Source: a virus. Taken from it: a stretch of 22,944 nt of DNA. The stretch is taken from positions 1-22,944 of IMG/VR virus record IMGVR_UViG_3300028925_003694; one strand, written 5' to 3'. Both the position numbers and the translations under genes were made by a program. Below the pieces are notes generated by a model. The model searched no databases and had not been told where the DNA came from. It saw nothing but the letters and a program-made list of their open reading frames with translations. Below, piece after piece: positions 7,731 to 16,908 of the stretch; within the stretch, counting starts at the first letter, position 1, and each line of letters begins with the position of its first letter.

Positions 7731-9236
7731 TTATGATGCAGATAAAATACCACAAGAAAGCGGGTTTCTTACGATAATACCTGTCTCAGATAATACGTGA
7801 CATTGGAATCTATCATCACCATTAGCAGCCATCATTGATTTAGTATCGTAAGGGTTTACCATACCACCAACATATTTCTTAACTAATGAACGATTAATTC
7901 CGTTAGCACCTTTAGTGATTAACTCTACGTTAGAAACACCAGAAGTTGAACCGAAGTCCATGAATACCATCTTCATAGATTCTTTCAATCTTGTATCACC
8001 AAACGAGTTAGTTCCACCTGAAGCACCATGAACGTGCGGATCATCAAATACTGGACAGTAAGCAATAGTAATTTTATTACCTAAAGCATAGTAAGATGTA
8101 AAGTTTCCACCTAAAGAGATATCAGATCCAGCTTTAACATCAGCCATAGAACCTCCAGTCATTGCACCAGAAGGAGCAACAATAAGATCTTTCATAGCTC
8201 TGTGGAATGCGATACGTCCTTCAGTACCAGTAAATACCACCCATTCGTTTCCGTCAGCAGCAGTTGCATTTAAAGAGATCTTACCAATAAACTCAGTGAT
8301 AATATCTTCAGTTAAAGAACCAGCAGAATAAGAAGCTTGATTAGATGCAGAAATTTGAGCTAATACACCATCTCCAATAACGAATGACCCATCAGTAGTT
8401 GTAGATAAAGCTCTTGCAGAACCATCAGCAAACTCACCAGCAGCAATACCAGAAATAATATCAGTGTTAGTCGCAGAGTAGTTCGTAGCAGCAGTTGCAA
8501 CAGAATTTTGTCCATACCATCTTTGTAATTCTTGCTCATACATGAATTGATCCATCATGTGCTGTTCTTTAGTAAAGTACCAAAGAGACTGCCCATTATT
8601 TTCAACCCAAGATACATCAGTAGCATCTTTACCAGTGATTGTACATTTCTTTCTGTTAGTTGTCATCCAGTTCTTATAAGTATCTGGGTAAGCATTGTTC
8701 TCTCCTACATCAGATCCAGCAGAACCAGCAGGGAATGCAGAACCAATTCTACCAACTACAGAGTTTGCAGTGTTATCAGCAGCACTAATTGCAGTGATAG
8801 CCTCAACTGTATATTTGTGAGCAGCAGCATCTGATTGTGCAACAATTAGTCCAGTAGCACCAGATGGAAATCTTACTACATCATATAAATTGAATTGAGA
8901 TTCAGCAGTTCCACCATTTGTTGGTGTAAATATTAAATCTACAATTGCAACACCAGCAGCAGCAGCACCACCACCAGATCCACCAGCAGGGACCCCGTGT
9001 GTTTTAATTACAGTTTTTCTGTTTAGACGATTCATTACTTTCCATTCGTAAGAATTATCTCCTAAAACTTTTTCACTTGCCATTCTTCTAGTTCTTTCTA
9101 AAAGATATGTCATTGAATATCTCGGGTAAAGAGATATTAAAGTTCTAGCTATTTCGGGATGTTGCAACAAGTTTGCATTTAATGCATTTGCAGCAGTTGT
9201 TCCTTTCCCGTATGTACCCGTTGAAGTTACAGCCAT
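7731..9236 (-). CDS. Major capsid protein
   Basis: 501 residues, the expected size for an HK97-fold shell protein of a crAss-like phage. The N-terminus (NANLLQHPEIARTLISLYPR, then SYEWKVMNRLNRKTVIKTHG) is in the style of Bacteroidota podovirus capsid proteins. A Gly/Ala-rich linker at about residues 80-92 leads into a beta-rich segment (VVRFPSGATGLIVAQ) that may be an insertion domain. Later FTGTEGRIAFHRAMKDL and ALGNKITIAYCPVFDDPHVHG look like core-domain strands and the spine-helix region. It follows the acidic scaffold-like gene, the standard portal-scaffold-capsid order. Codon use is visibly more GCA/GGT-rich than in its neighbours, as is common in highly expressed genes. Confidence 0.85.
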   Translation of the reverse strand: MAVTSTGTYGKGTTAANALNANLLQHPEIARTLISLYPRYSMTYLLERTRRMASEKVLGDNSYEWKVMNRLNRKTVIKTHGVPAGGSGGGAAAAGVAIVDLIFTPTNGGTAESQFNLYDVVRFPSGATGLIVAQSDAAAHKYTVEAITAISAADNTANSVVGRIGSAFPAGSAGSDVGENNAYPDTYKNWMTTNRKKCTITGKDATDVSWVENNGQSLWYFTKEQHMMDQFMYEQELQRWYGQNSVATAATNYSATNTDIISGIAAGEFADGSARALSTTTDGSFVIGDGVLAQISASNQASYSAGSLTEDIITEFIGKISLNATAADGNEWVVFTGTEGRIAFHRAMKDLIVAPSGAMTGGSMADVKAGSDISLGGNFTSYYALGNKITIAYCPVFDDPHVHGASGGTNSFGDTRLKESMKMVFMDFGSTSGVSNVELITKGANGINRSLVKKYVGGMVNPYDTKSMMAANGDDRFQCHVLSETGIIVRNPLSCGILSAS

Positions 9237-9326
9237 TTTTTTAAATTTTTTTTTATTAATTAAACATTTTTATTGTTTGCTCAATTAACTTTCAACCTTT
9301 AGCAGTCTTTGACTTACTTTGTAGAC

Positions 9327-10352
9327 TTACTCGTTCATGAACGCTTTTGGATCAAACGTACCTGACTTCATCTTGAAGTTAGACTTGCTTTTTCCAGTGT
9401 TTAAATTAGGTGAAACAATACTATTCATAATAGATGCTTTACCGTCCTCTAAACCTTGAGAACGAAGAATCTTTTCGATTTGCGTGCGGTATAACATGAA
9501 CATAGCGACATCAGCAACATTGGCGTGATCTGCATATATATCCTTCATCATACTACCTGTAGCGTAGCGATAAACTTCTTCCTTCTGTTTCTTTGTTACT
9601 TTCCCTCCCATGAATTGATCCATGTTCTTGATTTCTTTCTTTAAATTTTGCTTTGCTTCTGTAGCTTCTTTCTGTTGAGTCTTTTGAGATTGTTCTTTCT
9701 CATTCTTAGCTTGAGTGGTTTGTTGATCTATAGAATTACCTATAACTCTTCTAATGCTCTTAGCTTTCATCTTCATCATACCAGAATCTTCTAGCTTATC
9801 TAATGAATCTTCAATATCTGAAGCTTCTATACCATCAGCCTTTAATTCTTCTGCTACTAAATCTCTATCATTAAAGGATAAGTAATTTCTTAATTCAGAG
9901 ATCTGATTATTAACAGGATCTTGTTGCTGTTGCATTTGCTCAGCATAAGCATTGATAGTTTTTAAGAACTCTTCTTTAGAGTTTATCTCTAATCCTAATT
10001 CACTACCTACATCACTCCAGCTTAATCCATCAGTTGTTTTTTCTGTAGCTTCTACAGTTTCAGACTCTTCTTCATCTTCCCAGTTGTATTCTTCTTCTTT
10101 TTTATCCTCTTCTTCACCTTCTTTCTTTTCAGAATCCCAACCCCAGCCCTCTTCTTGATCTTCCTCAGTGTTTACAGCTTCTGTACCTTCCACTTCTTCT
10201 GACTCTTCAGATTTATTTAACGCTTCTGTTGTAGTTCCGAGCTCACCATAAACATCTTCTGAAAATGCTAATGGATTAAACTCATCTTTTACCTCTGTAG
10301 TTTCAGTTGTCTCTACAACCTCTTCTACTAACTTCGACTCTTCTTTTGACAT
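9327..10352 (-). CDS. Acidic scaffold-like protein
   Basis: 341 residues. The N-terminal third is extremely acidic (EDQEEGWGWDSEKKEGEEED, residues about 62-81). The middle is Gln-rich and probably coiled-coil (EQMQQQQDPVNNQISELRNY). The C-terminal part is Lys-rich, ending GTFDPKAFMNE. This disordered-acidic plus coiled-coil plus basic C-tail layout, between portal and major capsid genes, is what scaffolding proteins look like; the short basic/aromatic tail would contact the capsid protein. No protease motif is seen. The leader holds a TATATTTG box (complement of 10387-10394) and the repeated GGGAGTATTAATT element. Function is inferred from layout and position. Confidence 0.65.
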   Translation of the reverse strand: MSKEESKLVEEVVETTETTEVKDEFNPLAFSEDVYGELGTTTEALNKSEESEEVEGTEAVNTEEDQEEGWGWDSEKKEGEEEDKKEEEYNWEDEEESETVEATEKTTDGLSWSDVGSELGLEINSKEEFLKTINAYAEQMQQQQDPVNNQISELRNYLSFNDRDLVAEELKADGIEASDIEDSLDKLEDSGMMKMKAKSIRRVIGNSIDQQTTQAKNEKEQSQKTQQKEATEAKQNLKKEIKNMDQFMGGKVTKKQKEEVYRYATGSMMKDIYADHANVADVAMFMLYRTQIEKILRSQGLEDGKASIMNSIVSPNLNTGKSKSNFKMKSGTFDPKAFMNE

Positions 10353-10365
10353 TTTTTTTTATTTA

Positions 10366-10378
10366 AATTAATACTCCC
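10366..10378 (-). promoter_or_regulatory. Repeated leader element GGGAGTATTAATT (copy 2)
   Basis: Identical 13-mer, with the same distance to the start codon, as at 6924-6936. Here a -7-like TATATTTG (complement of 10387-10394) lies just upstream. No TTTG is found at the expected -33 distance, so promoter activity is uncertain. Confidence 0.4.
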
Positions 10379-10406
10379 CTTGATTTGCAAATATACGAAT
10401 TATTTA

Positions 10407-12722
10407 TTATAACTTCTGTGCGGCTCTTTTTAAATCGTCTGACGTTGTGGACGTTCCAGCTTTTTTAGAATCTGATTGCTTCTGTCCAACAGCTTTTTGT
10501 TCCTTCTCATCTTGTCTGTTTTTTCTGTCTATATAATAATCAGCAGCTTTTTTATCCATTTCGTTTCTCTCTTTAGTGTCATGAAGGTCTCTATCTACCT
10601 GTGCTTGCAGTTGAGCAACCTCAAGTCTAGACTCTGCAGCAATTTGAGCAACTTGTAGTTTAGCTTCGTTATCCATTTGTTTAAGTTGAGCTTCAGCTTC
10701 AAATTTAGCTTTCTCCTGTTCGGCAGCAGCTTGTTGTTGTTGCATTTGCTGTTCCATAGCAGTATCTTGCTGTTTTTTCATTTCATCCATAGCTTGTTCT
10801 AATACTTTCTCAGCTTCAGTCATTGTATCTGCTCTAAGTACCTTAACAACACCTAATAGATCTACACTTCCAGCTTGTAATGCAGCTTGAGATAATTGCT
10901 GTACAACTTGCTTCATAGCATCGTCTTTACCACTATCACCTACATAAACACCAAAGTCTTGTAAAGCAATATCTGGCATTACGTTTAAGAACTTATAAGC
11001 ACCATCACCTAATATCATTCCAGCTTTCTTTCCTCCAGCCCAAGCAACCTTCATAAGATTACATAGTCTTTCTAAGATTCTTTGCTTAACTTCAGCATGA
11101 GAATAGAACCAGCTTTCGGTAATTGTAGATGATTGCATTACACTTCTCTGTACATTACCTACATACTCATACTTCTCTACAGCTCCTTCTCTTTGTTTAG
11201 TTACGCCAGATATTTGTCCAGCCATATCTTCTAACATTACCTTAAGGTTAATTAATTGCTGTACAGATTGAGATAAAGTAAAGTCAATTTGTTGGAATTG
11301 ATTAAACGAACTCATTTGATTACCTTCGTCTTTAGAATTAATTGGTATAATACCATCTGTCTTTAAGTGATAAAGAACTTGTTGAATATCCATACCTACA
11401 TTAGTTGGTAATTGAGCTACATCATATACTACAGCCTTACCACCTGAACGAGCCATAGCAAGTTCTATTTGGTAGACAACAATATTATAAAGCATTTGTA
11501 CGTTATCTAATAAGTCGATAATAGAAGCAGGAGAACCTGTAGTATTACCTTTTACACAACCTACATAAGATAATGGAGTTTTTCCTGGATCATCTACGCT
11601 TCTCACTTGATTATCTCTTCGTCTAGCGTTAACTAGAATCTTACCACCTATTTTAGTAGCCTCCCAAATATCATCCACCCATTTGTTTTCAATCTTATCA
11701 CCTTTTCTTTTTCTATAAGTGTCTTTAACCATCTTTCTAAATGGTCTTGCAGGATCATACTTATTGTCTGATAATTTAAACTTAATACTTCTTAATGATT
11801 TCCACTCAGCAGTTACCACTCTTATTCTAGTTTCTTTACCTTGACCAGCATCCACCCATTCAAAGCCAGAGTTATAGTTATTCATATCGCCACCAGCATA
11901 TATATTACGCATCTTATCAAGCTCTAATAAATCCTCAGTAGTTAGTCCTTCTTTAAATTCGTCATTAATCTCATTAACAGAAAGCCATCTTTCTTCACCC
12001 ACCCAAGAACAATCGTCTAGGTAATCTGAATGAGAAGAGGTGTCGAATATTATATTTCTAGGATCTACTCTCCTTACATAAGGATCTCCGTTTTGTATAC
12101 TTACTTTATGGAACTCCTTTGCAGTTACAAGTAAATCTCTAAATCCTTCTTTAAATACATCTCTTAGGTTATATCTATTAGATATATATTCTAATCCGTC
12201 CTGAGTTGTCTCTTCTATCATCTCGCGATAGTTATACTTCATATAAGTTTCAATATCTTCAGGTACAGGAAGTCCTTGTCCTTGTTCCTTGACATCTATC
12301 TTCATTGTTTCTTTCATCTCAGTATGAAATTCATCAAGTAATGATCTCATCATCAATCCTACCTTATGGTCTTGCTTTCTAATAACAGCGGATTTATTCA
12401 CTGTTGTTACTTTCATGTCAATAGGTCTTCTTAATTCTTCTCCAATTAATAGATCAATCTTAGGTGTAATGATAGGATAATTTACTAACCTAGCTGGATA
12501 TGTCAAACCATACTGTTCTGTAATGTACTTGTAGTCAGATTGGTTTATTGATCCATTATATACTTGATAGTTTTTAATATCCTTAGCTCTTGAAGAGGCG
12601 TAAGTGCCTCCGTCAGTACCCATATAACTTACTATAGCGTCAAGAACTTGCTCGCACCATTCGTCATTTTTTTCTTTGTCTCCAACTACCATCGAAGGCA
12701 TTGATGTGTATTTTTTAGCCAT
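10407..12722 (-). CDS. Portal protein
   Basis: 771 residues, typical of crAss-like portals. The N-terminal region contains YPARLVNYPIITPKIDLLIG and the wing region has KVSIQNGDPYVRRVDPRNII, a combination seen in large portals of Bacteroidota podoviruses. The helical stem/crown region is around 480-560 (LINLKVMLEDMAGQISGVTK). From about residue 636 to the end is a long Gln/Ala/Glu/Lys-rich coiled coil (MEQQMQQQQAAAEQEKAK) that probably extends into the head as a barrel. The protein forms the dodecameric DNA gate. The gene starts 4 bases after the large terminase gene ends, the usual packaging order. Confidence 0.87.
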   Translation of the reverse strand: MAKKYTSMPSMVVGDKEKNDEWCEQVLDAIVSYMGTDGGTYASSRAKDIKNYQVYNGSINQSDYKYITEQYGLTYPARLVNYPIITPKIDLLIGEELRRPIDMKVTTVNKSAVIRKQDHKVGLMMRSLLDEFHTEMKETMKIDVKEQGQGLPVPEDIETYMKYNYREMIEETTQDGLEYISNRYNLRDVFKEGFRDLLVTAKEFHKVSIQNGDPYVRRVDPRNIIFDTSSHSDYLDDCSWVGEERWLSVNEINDEFKEGLTTEDLLELDKMRNIYAGGDMNNYNSGFEWVDAGQGKETRIRVVTAEWKSLRSIKFKLSDNKYDPARPFRKMVKDTYRKRKGDKIENKWVDDIWEATKIGGKILVNARRRDNQVRSVDDPGKTPLSYVGCVKGNTTGSPASIIDLLDNVQMLYNIVVYQIELAMARSGGKAVVYDVAQLPTNVGMDIQQVLYHLKTDGIIPINSKDEGNQMSSFNQFQQIDFTLSQSVQQLINLKVMLEDMAGQISGVTKQREGAVEKYEYVGNVQRSVMQSSTITESWFYSHAEVKQRILERLCNLMKVAWAGGKKAGMILGDGAYKFLNVMPDIALQDFGVYVGDSGKDDAMKQVVQQLSQAALQAGSVDLLGVVKVLRADTMTEAEKVLEQAMDEMKKQQDTAMEQQMQQQQAAAEQEKAKFEAEAQLKQMDNEAKLQVAQIAAESRLEVAQLQAQVDRDLHDTKERNEMDKKAADYYIDRKNRQDEKEQKAVGQKQSDSKKAGTSTTSDDLKRAAQKL

Positions 12723-12726
12723 AGTT

Positions 12727-14541
12727 TTATTTTATTTCTATCGGAGTTCCATTGTACCCCATTTTATAATATTTAAATCCCATATCTTCTACTTTCTCCT
12801 TTATAGATGCTTTCATTCTATAATTGTCAATATTATGAATCAAACAAAGACCAAATGCCATAGCACGATCCGTATTCTGTAATCCATAATTAGCAAGCTC
12901 ATCTATCAAGTCTATAAACCATATATCTTGAACGCCTTCCCTTAAGTAATCATCTATTAAATCCTCCATCAATGCTTTCACTTGCTTATTCATATGCACA
13001 CCATATGTATTTCTAGTTTTCGTTCCAGGGTTGTGTGCAGACTCTGGTTTTTCCTTTAAGTACTTCAATGCATTCATACGCTTAAAGTAATCTAAAATAC
13101 CTATCTTTGTATATTCCACCAACATCTTAGCGTTATAGTACACTGCTAATTTCAGACAACCATCCCAAAAATCTTCCTTCTTCTTAGGTCTATCAGTGTA
13201 TTCAGCAACCACGTAATCACTTGGCATATCTGTGTTTGCAAATCTACGATAAATTATCGCACTACCCAAAGAATCTGAGGCTCCAGCTTGATCTTGGTCA
13301 TAAGAGTCAATTCCACCTATGTCTAAATTCTTATATTCCTTCTCAGGATGAGCTAATATTTTAAAAGGACCAGTTGGATGAGGTCTCCATGTTACTACAG
13401 GATCTCCTTCTCCTAATTGCCAATCTAAGAATCCACTTTGTATTTGACTTCTATTATCTTTACTCGAAAGTATCCTGGATCTCTGTGCGTTTATTAATGC
13501 TATATCAAATCTTGCTGAGTGTGTATTTAGGAATGCTTCCTCTACAGTTAATGGGTAATTCTGTATATGTAAGTTATACGCTTCGTTATCTCCAGATTTC
13601 TGTATGCTCTCTCTATCTGTTATAAGTTTTTCTCTAGCTCCCTTCTCGTCTTCAACTCCAGTGTTGATATCAAAGAATCCATAGTAAGCTTTTGATGCTG
13701 GAATAAACATAGGGATTAGATTATAAGCATCATGACTATAATACATATCCATAAAATCTTTAGACGCTTTAGATATATCACCACCAGTACCACCGACAAT
13801 AGGTACACCAAATTGAACATCACCATCCATAAAGCAAGCTTTAGATGACATATATGCGTTCTTAAGTTTCTTAAACTCCCCAGCCTCTTCAAATATCATC
13901 AGTGAAACCCTCTCTCCTTTAAAGACTTCTGGATTATCCATCGTTCTACATATGATATTAGACTGATAACCACCTACTTCCCACTTACCATCCTTATTCT
14001 TCTGTTTATATCCAGATCTCATTATACCATCAGTGTCTTTTAATACTGAGTGTTTAAAGTTTGGATGTATACCATTAAGTCCTTTTCTAGTCTTATCAAA
14101 GAATGCATCTGCTGTAACTTGTAATCCTGCTGCTACACCAACGTCATTAAAAGGATAGAATGTATATTCATGTGCTACAGCTCCAGAGTTCATATAAGAG
14201 AATCCCTTATCTCTGGCTTTAATAACAATCATGCCTTTTCCTTCCTCTTTACATAGTTCTATAGTATCAAAATACTCATGATCCATAGTTCTGTACCAGG
14301 GATGTATTAAGTTCTTACGATTACCAGACGTTCCGTCATTACCTAAGATCATATAGTAATTAAGGTAGAAATAATACTTACCCGAAATCTTATTAAGCCC
14401 TTTAGGTTTAAAACCATTCATACATCTATCAGTCTCTTGAGCCCAATACTCTTGATAAGCTACAGAGTCAGGATTTAATTCAGGATGTCCCACGTTTGGT
14501 ATAGGACGATATCTCTGAGGATCAAATTTTATCTTACCCAT
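12727..14541 (-). CDS. terL: Terminase large subunit (packaging ATPase-nuclease)
   Basis: 604 residues. An adenine-motif/aromatic region near 50-65 (KISGKYYFYLNYYMI) leads to a divergent Walker A at about 108-115 (KARDKGFS) and a Walker B with catalytic glutamate at about 213-220 (SLMIFEEA). A coupling motif (VGGTGGD) follows at about 249. The C-terminal nuclease has candidate metal ligands in GGIDSYDQDQ (about 409-418), MLVEYTK (about 473-479) and NTDRAM (about 556-561). It drives ATP-dependent packaging through the portal and cuts concatemeric DNA. The start overlaps the 73-residue gene by 8 bases. The Walker A lacks the classic GKT, as is common in this family. Confidence 0.93.
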   Translation of the reverse strand: MGKIKFDPQRYRPIPNVGHPELNPDSVAYQEYWAQETDRCMNGFKPKGLNKISGKYYFYLNYYMILGNDGTSGNRKNLIHPWYRTMDHEYFDTIELCKEEGKGMIVIKARDKGFSYMNSGAVAHEYTFYPFNDVGVAAGLQVTADAFFDKTRKGLNGIHPNFKHSVLKDTDGIMRSGYKQKNKDGKWEVGGYQSNIICRTMDNPEVFKGERVSLMIFEEAGEFKKLKNAYMSSKACFMDGDVQFGVPIVGGTGGDISKASKDFMDMYYSHDAYNLIPMFIPASKAYYGFFDINTGVEDEKGAREKLITDRESIQKSGDNEAYNLHIQNYPLTVEEAFLNTHSARFDIALINAQRSRILSSKDNRSQIQSGFLDWQLGEGDPVVTWRPHPTGPFKILAHPEKEYKNLDIGGIDSYDQDQAGASDSLGSAIIYRRFANTDMPSDYVVAEYTDRPKKKEDFWDGCLKLAVYYNAKMLVEYTKIGILDYFKRMNALKYLKEKPESAHNPGTKTRNTYGVHMNKQVKALMEDLIDDYLREGVQDIWFIDLIDELANYGLQNTDRAMAFGLCLIHNIDNYRMKASIKEKVEDMGFKYYKMGYNGTPIEIK

Positions 14542-14755
14542 ATCTTAGTCTCTTTGTTTTTCCCAATCCAAATGGTCCATTCTTTTTGTCTCTTTTTTCT
14601 TGCTTAGCATGATACTTATCTCTTAAGTCTACACCATGTAGTTTAATGGCTAAGTCATTATATTCATCAGACCTTTTCAAGTCAGCCATCTTATAAAACT
14701 TGGTATATCTCTTAAATAGATAGGGTAAATCGTGTTTATTCTTCTTTTCTGCCAT
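14534..14755 (-). CDS. Small basic protein before the large terminase
   Basis: 73 residues, highly charged and net basic (MAEKKNKHDLPYLFKRYTKF ... GPFGLGKTKRLRYG). It overlaps the upstream gene by 1 base and the large terminase by 8, so all three are translationally coupled. Its position suggests a DNA-binding or packaging accessory role, but no domain is recognisable and it is short for a small terminase subunit. Confidence 0.55.
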   Translation of the reverse strand: MAEKKNKHDLPYLFKRYTKFYKMADLKRSDEYNDLAIKLHGVDLRDKYHAKQEKRDKKNGPFGLGKTKRLRYG

Positions 14756-15285
14756 TACATTTCTTTTATTTCCTTCCTTCTTTCTAAAAATGATAGCCCT
14801 TTATTACCAACTATTTTCTGTCTCTCACCTCTTCTATCAATAGCATCTAGTAAAGATTGTCTTGTCTTTAATATCTTCTCCACTCCAATCATTAGCTTCT
14901 GTAGTAGTTCTGCATTCTCTTCGTCTAAATGCATCCCATCAATAAGAACTGTAAATTGATTAATCTTATTATTAAACGCTATAAGCTGTTCATCTAATGG
15001 ATCGAATTGTAGTTCAGTGTATTTTGTACAGGCAGCCATTACAGATACATCCTTAGCTCCCTTCCAATTAAATGTATCATAAAGATCTTTGGAAACAGCT
15101 TTGATTCTCTCGTCTTCAATATAATGCCTATAAGGACTTTCGTAGTCACAGACCAAGGCTACCCACTTGAGGGCCGTAGGCCCGAATTTTTCTTTCTTAA
15201 TGAGTGTAAGAAATTCAGGTACTCCCGTGGTGCCATCATCGTCTTTAAAGATATCACCTTTCCTGTTTAGCTTTAATAAATACAT
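14755..15285 (-). CDS. Packaging-operon protein, candidate small terminase
   Basis: 176 residues. The N-terminal half is mixed alpha/beta (MYLLKLNRKGDIFKDDDGTT, TALKWVALVCDYESPYRHY). The C-terminal half is a long amphipathic helical region (ENAELLQKLMIGVEKILKTR) that could form an oligomerisation coiled coil, ending in a basic tail. It lies two genes upstream of the large terminase, in the slot where small terminases usually sit, and in a chain of 1-base overlaps. No helix-turn-helix is convincing, so the terminase link is positional only. Confidence 0.5.
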   Translation of the reverse strand: MYLLKLNRKGDIFKDDDGTTGVPEFLTLIKKEKFGPTALKWVALVCDYESPYRHYIEDERIKAVSKDLYDTFNWKGAKDVSVMAACTKYTELQFDPLDEQLIAFNNKINQFTVLIDGMHLDEENAELLQKLMIGVEKILKTRQSLLDAIDRRGERQKIVGNKGLSFLERRKEIKEM

Positions 15286-15557
15286 TATTTGTATTTTAGT
15301 GTTAGTTTAAATAAAAAATTAATAGGATTTATGAATTTAGAGTTATAATCTGATTCGAATAACTGATCTATAAGGTAAGTAGGGTTATCCTTTATACACC
15401 ATGCTGAGTTTAAAACCTTAAATCCATTCTTCCTGCACTTAGATTTTATAAACTTCTCGTCTTCCATCAACTCATCTAGATCTTCATAAACCTTTTCTAA
15501 AAAGAATTTATCATCTATACTATACACCCTGCCTTGCTCCCCGTTTACTTCTCTCAT
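15285..15557 (-). CDS. Small protein of the packaging operon, unrecognised
   Basis: 90 residues (MREVNGEQGRVYSIDDKFFL ... INPINFLFKLTLKYK). Acidic helical N-terminal half and a basic, aromatic C-terminal half with Cys at about 41 and 53. It overlaps the lysozyme-like gene by 4 bases (ATGA) and the 176-residue gene by 1 base, which supports it as a real translated gene. No family recognised. Confidence 0.5.
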   Translation of the reverse strand: MREVNGEQGRVYSIDDKFFLEKVYEDLDELMEDEKFIKSKCRKNGFKVLNSAWCIKDNPTYLIDQLFESDYNSKFINPINFLFKLTLKYK

Positions 15558-16222
15558 TTTATTAAAGATGATGTTTGCGCTCCAAATATCTTACTCAGTA
15601 TACCATTTATATCAGGAACATTATTAATATCATTAGATGCTGATTGAAAAGGAACTTTGTCCTGTATAGGAAATAACTCCTGCTTTCTTAAGTTTATAGC
15701 GTCAACTGAATCTTTAGCTATCATACTTTTATTAAATAAATCAGACTTAGCTTGTATTGTTTCTTTATCAGAAGATCCTGAACCAGCCCAGTGATTCTTT
15801 AGCCAGAAATCCTTTGTGGATTGTTTACCAGACCATACGTCACTAAAGTTAGATTTAGGATGCTCTCTATGATACCCTAAGAATAACATTTTTTGTTGTT
15901 CATCACTTAAACTACTAACATCGGCACTTTTTTTCGAATCCCACATCTTATCTAACCAGACAGGTATATCTTTTTTATTTCTCGTTAAGTAAGCATGAGT
16001 TCTATTAACAGCCGTATTACCTCCCATTCCATCTCCCACTTCAAATTGAAACAATCCTCTACCAGGACCTCCTCCTTTTTGTTTAGCACTTCTACTCATT
16101 CTCTGAGCTGGACCCGTCTCATGAAAAGAGATGTAGTCCATTAGCTGATTATATTGTTTAGATGTACCTCCTTTCTCCTTAGAGAGAAGTTTTATCATCT
16201 CTTCTAGTCCGATTTCTTCCAT
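15554..16222 (-). CDS. Lysozyme-like/lytic transglycosylase-like protein
   Basis: 222 residues. ISFHETGPAQRMSRSAKQKG with Glu35, followed by GRGLFQFE at about 54-61 and GGNTAVNRTHAYL, mirrors the lysozyme/SLT layout of a catalytic Glu near 'ES/ET', then a serine, then a 'G-hydrophobic-(M/F)Q' strand. The remainder is helical with tryptophans (VWLDKMWDSKK, FWLKNHWAGSG) and an unstructured tail. It probably cleaves peptidoglycan, either as a virion-borne enzyme aiding DNA entry or for lysis. Placement in the packaging operon favours a virion component. No signal peptide. It shares one base with the upstream gene. The activity is not proven by these motifs. Confidence 0.55.
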   Translation of the reverse strand: MEEIGLEEMIKLLSKEKGGTSKQYNQLMDYISFHETGPAQRMSRSAKQKGGGPGRGLFQFEVGDGMGGNTAVNRTHAYLTRNKKDIPVWLDKMWDSKKSADVSSLSDEQQKMLFLGYHREHPKSNFSDVWSGKQSTKDFWLKNHWAGSGSSDKETIQAKSDLFNKSMIAKDSVDAINLRKQELFPIQDKVPFQSASNDINNVPDINGILSKIFGAQTSSLIK

Positions 16223-16887
16223 TAGAATCTTCCTCCTTGTGTGTATTTTTTCATTTTCATTCCGTGATTAGCTTGTGGTAATTGTCCTTGTGGTAATTGT
16301 GAAGCAAACTTCTTTCCAAATGCTTCCAACTGAGCTAAAGCCAACATATCAGTGGCTTGCTTTGCATATGACTCTTGCTGTTGAGACATTGCTTCTTGTG
16401 GTTGTTGCATAACTTGTTGCTGCATTACCTGTTGTTGTGGTTGAGGTACAACACCTCCGTTATCATATTGTCTTGCAAACTCACCAAACATACCACCATC
16501 TCTAAAAGATGTAACATTCTTAGATAAATAAGGATTCAACCCAAGTAGATCATTGGCATCCATATTACCTTCAGTATCTTCAGATCCTCCTCCAGTTCCA
16601 CCTACACCTCTTGAAGACGTTGCATCTTGCATTCCTCCACCATACCCAGACATACCACTACCTGTTGGTTCTGTAAAGTAATTTTGTAACCCAGAGAAGT
16701 CTGGATGTACTGCGGGATTATTATTCATACCTAAATTACGAACATCTTTCTGAGCATGCATAGTATCATCAAATTTCCAATGTTTCTTCTTTTTAGTAAA
16801 GGAATTACTCGTACTACTAATCTGTAGTCGCTGAAACAAATTATCTAAGTTATTTTGTTGTGGTGCACTGAAGTTTGAGTTTTTCAT
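16222..16887 (-). CDS. Q/G/M-rich protein, first gene of the late operon
   Basis: 221 residues of low complexity. After a polar N-terminus with KKKKHWKFDD (about 32-41), residues 75-110 are Gly/Ser-rich (GSGMSGYGGGMQDATSSRG). Residues about 147-172 are Gln/Met-rich with a repeated QQQVM unit. Near the end a repeated GQLPQ unit precedes MKMKKYTQGGRF. Short 'DGG' and 'NGG' turns (FRDGGMFGEFARQYDNGGV) recur. Such proteins in Bacteroidota phages may be ejected cargo or disordered virion proteins; I do not recognise a defined family. It is read from the promoter region at 16909 and its stop overlaps the lysozyme-like start. Confidence 0.55.
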   Translation of the reverse strand: MKNSNFSAPQQNNLDNLFQRLQISSTSNSFTKKKKHWKFDDTMHAQKDVRNLGMNNNPAVHPDFSGLQNYFTEPTGSGMSGYGGGMQDATSSRGVGGTGGGSEDTEGNMDANDLLGLNPYLSKNVTSFRDGGMFGEFARQYDNGGVVPQPQQQVMQQQVMQQPQEAMSQQQESYAKQATDMLALAQLEAFGKKFASQLPQGQLPQANHGMKMKKYTQGGRF

Positions 16888-16908
16888 ATTATTATATTAT
16901 TATTTTTA

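Noticed and set aside
9952-10158. 68-residue Ser-rich plus-strand ORF
   Set aside because: It is the complement of the Glu/Asp-rich stretch of the acidic scaffold-like gene; GAA/GAG codons read backwards give TTC/CTC and Ser codons.
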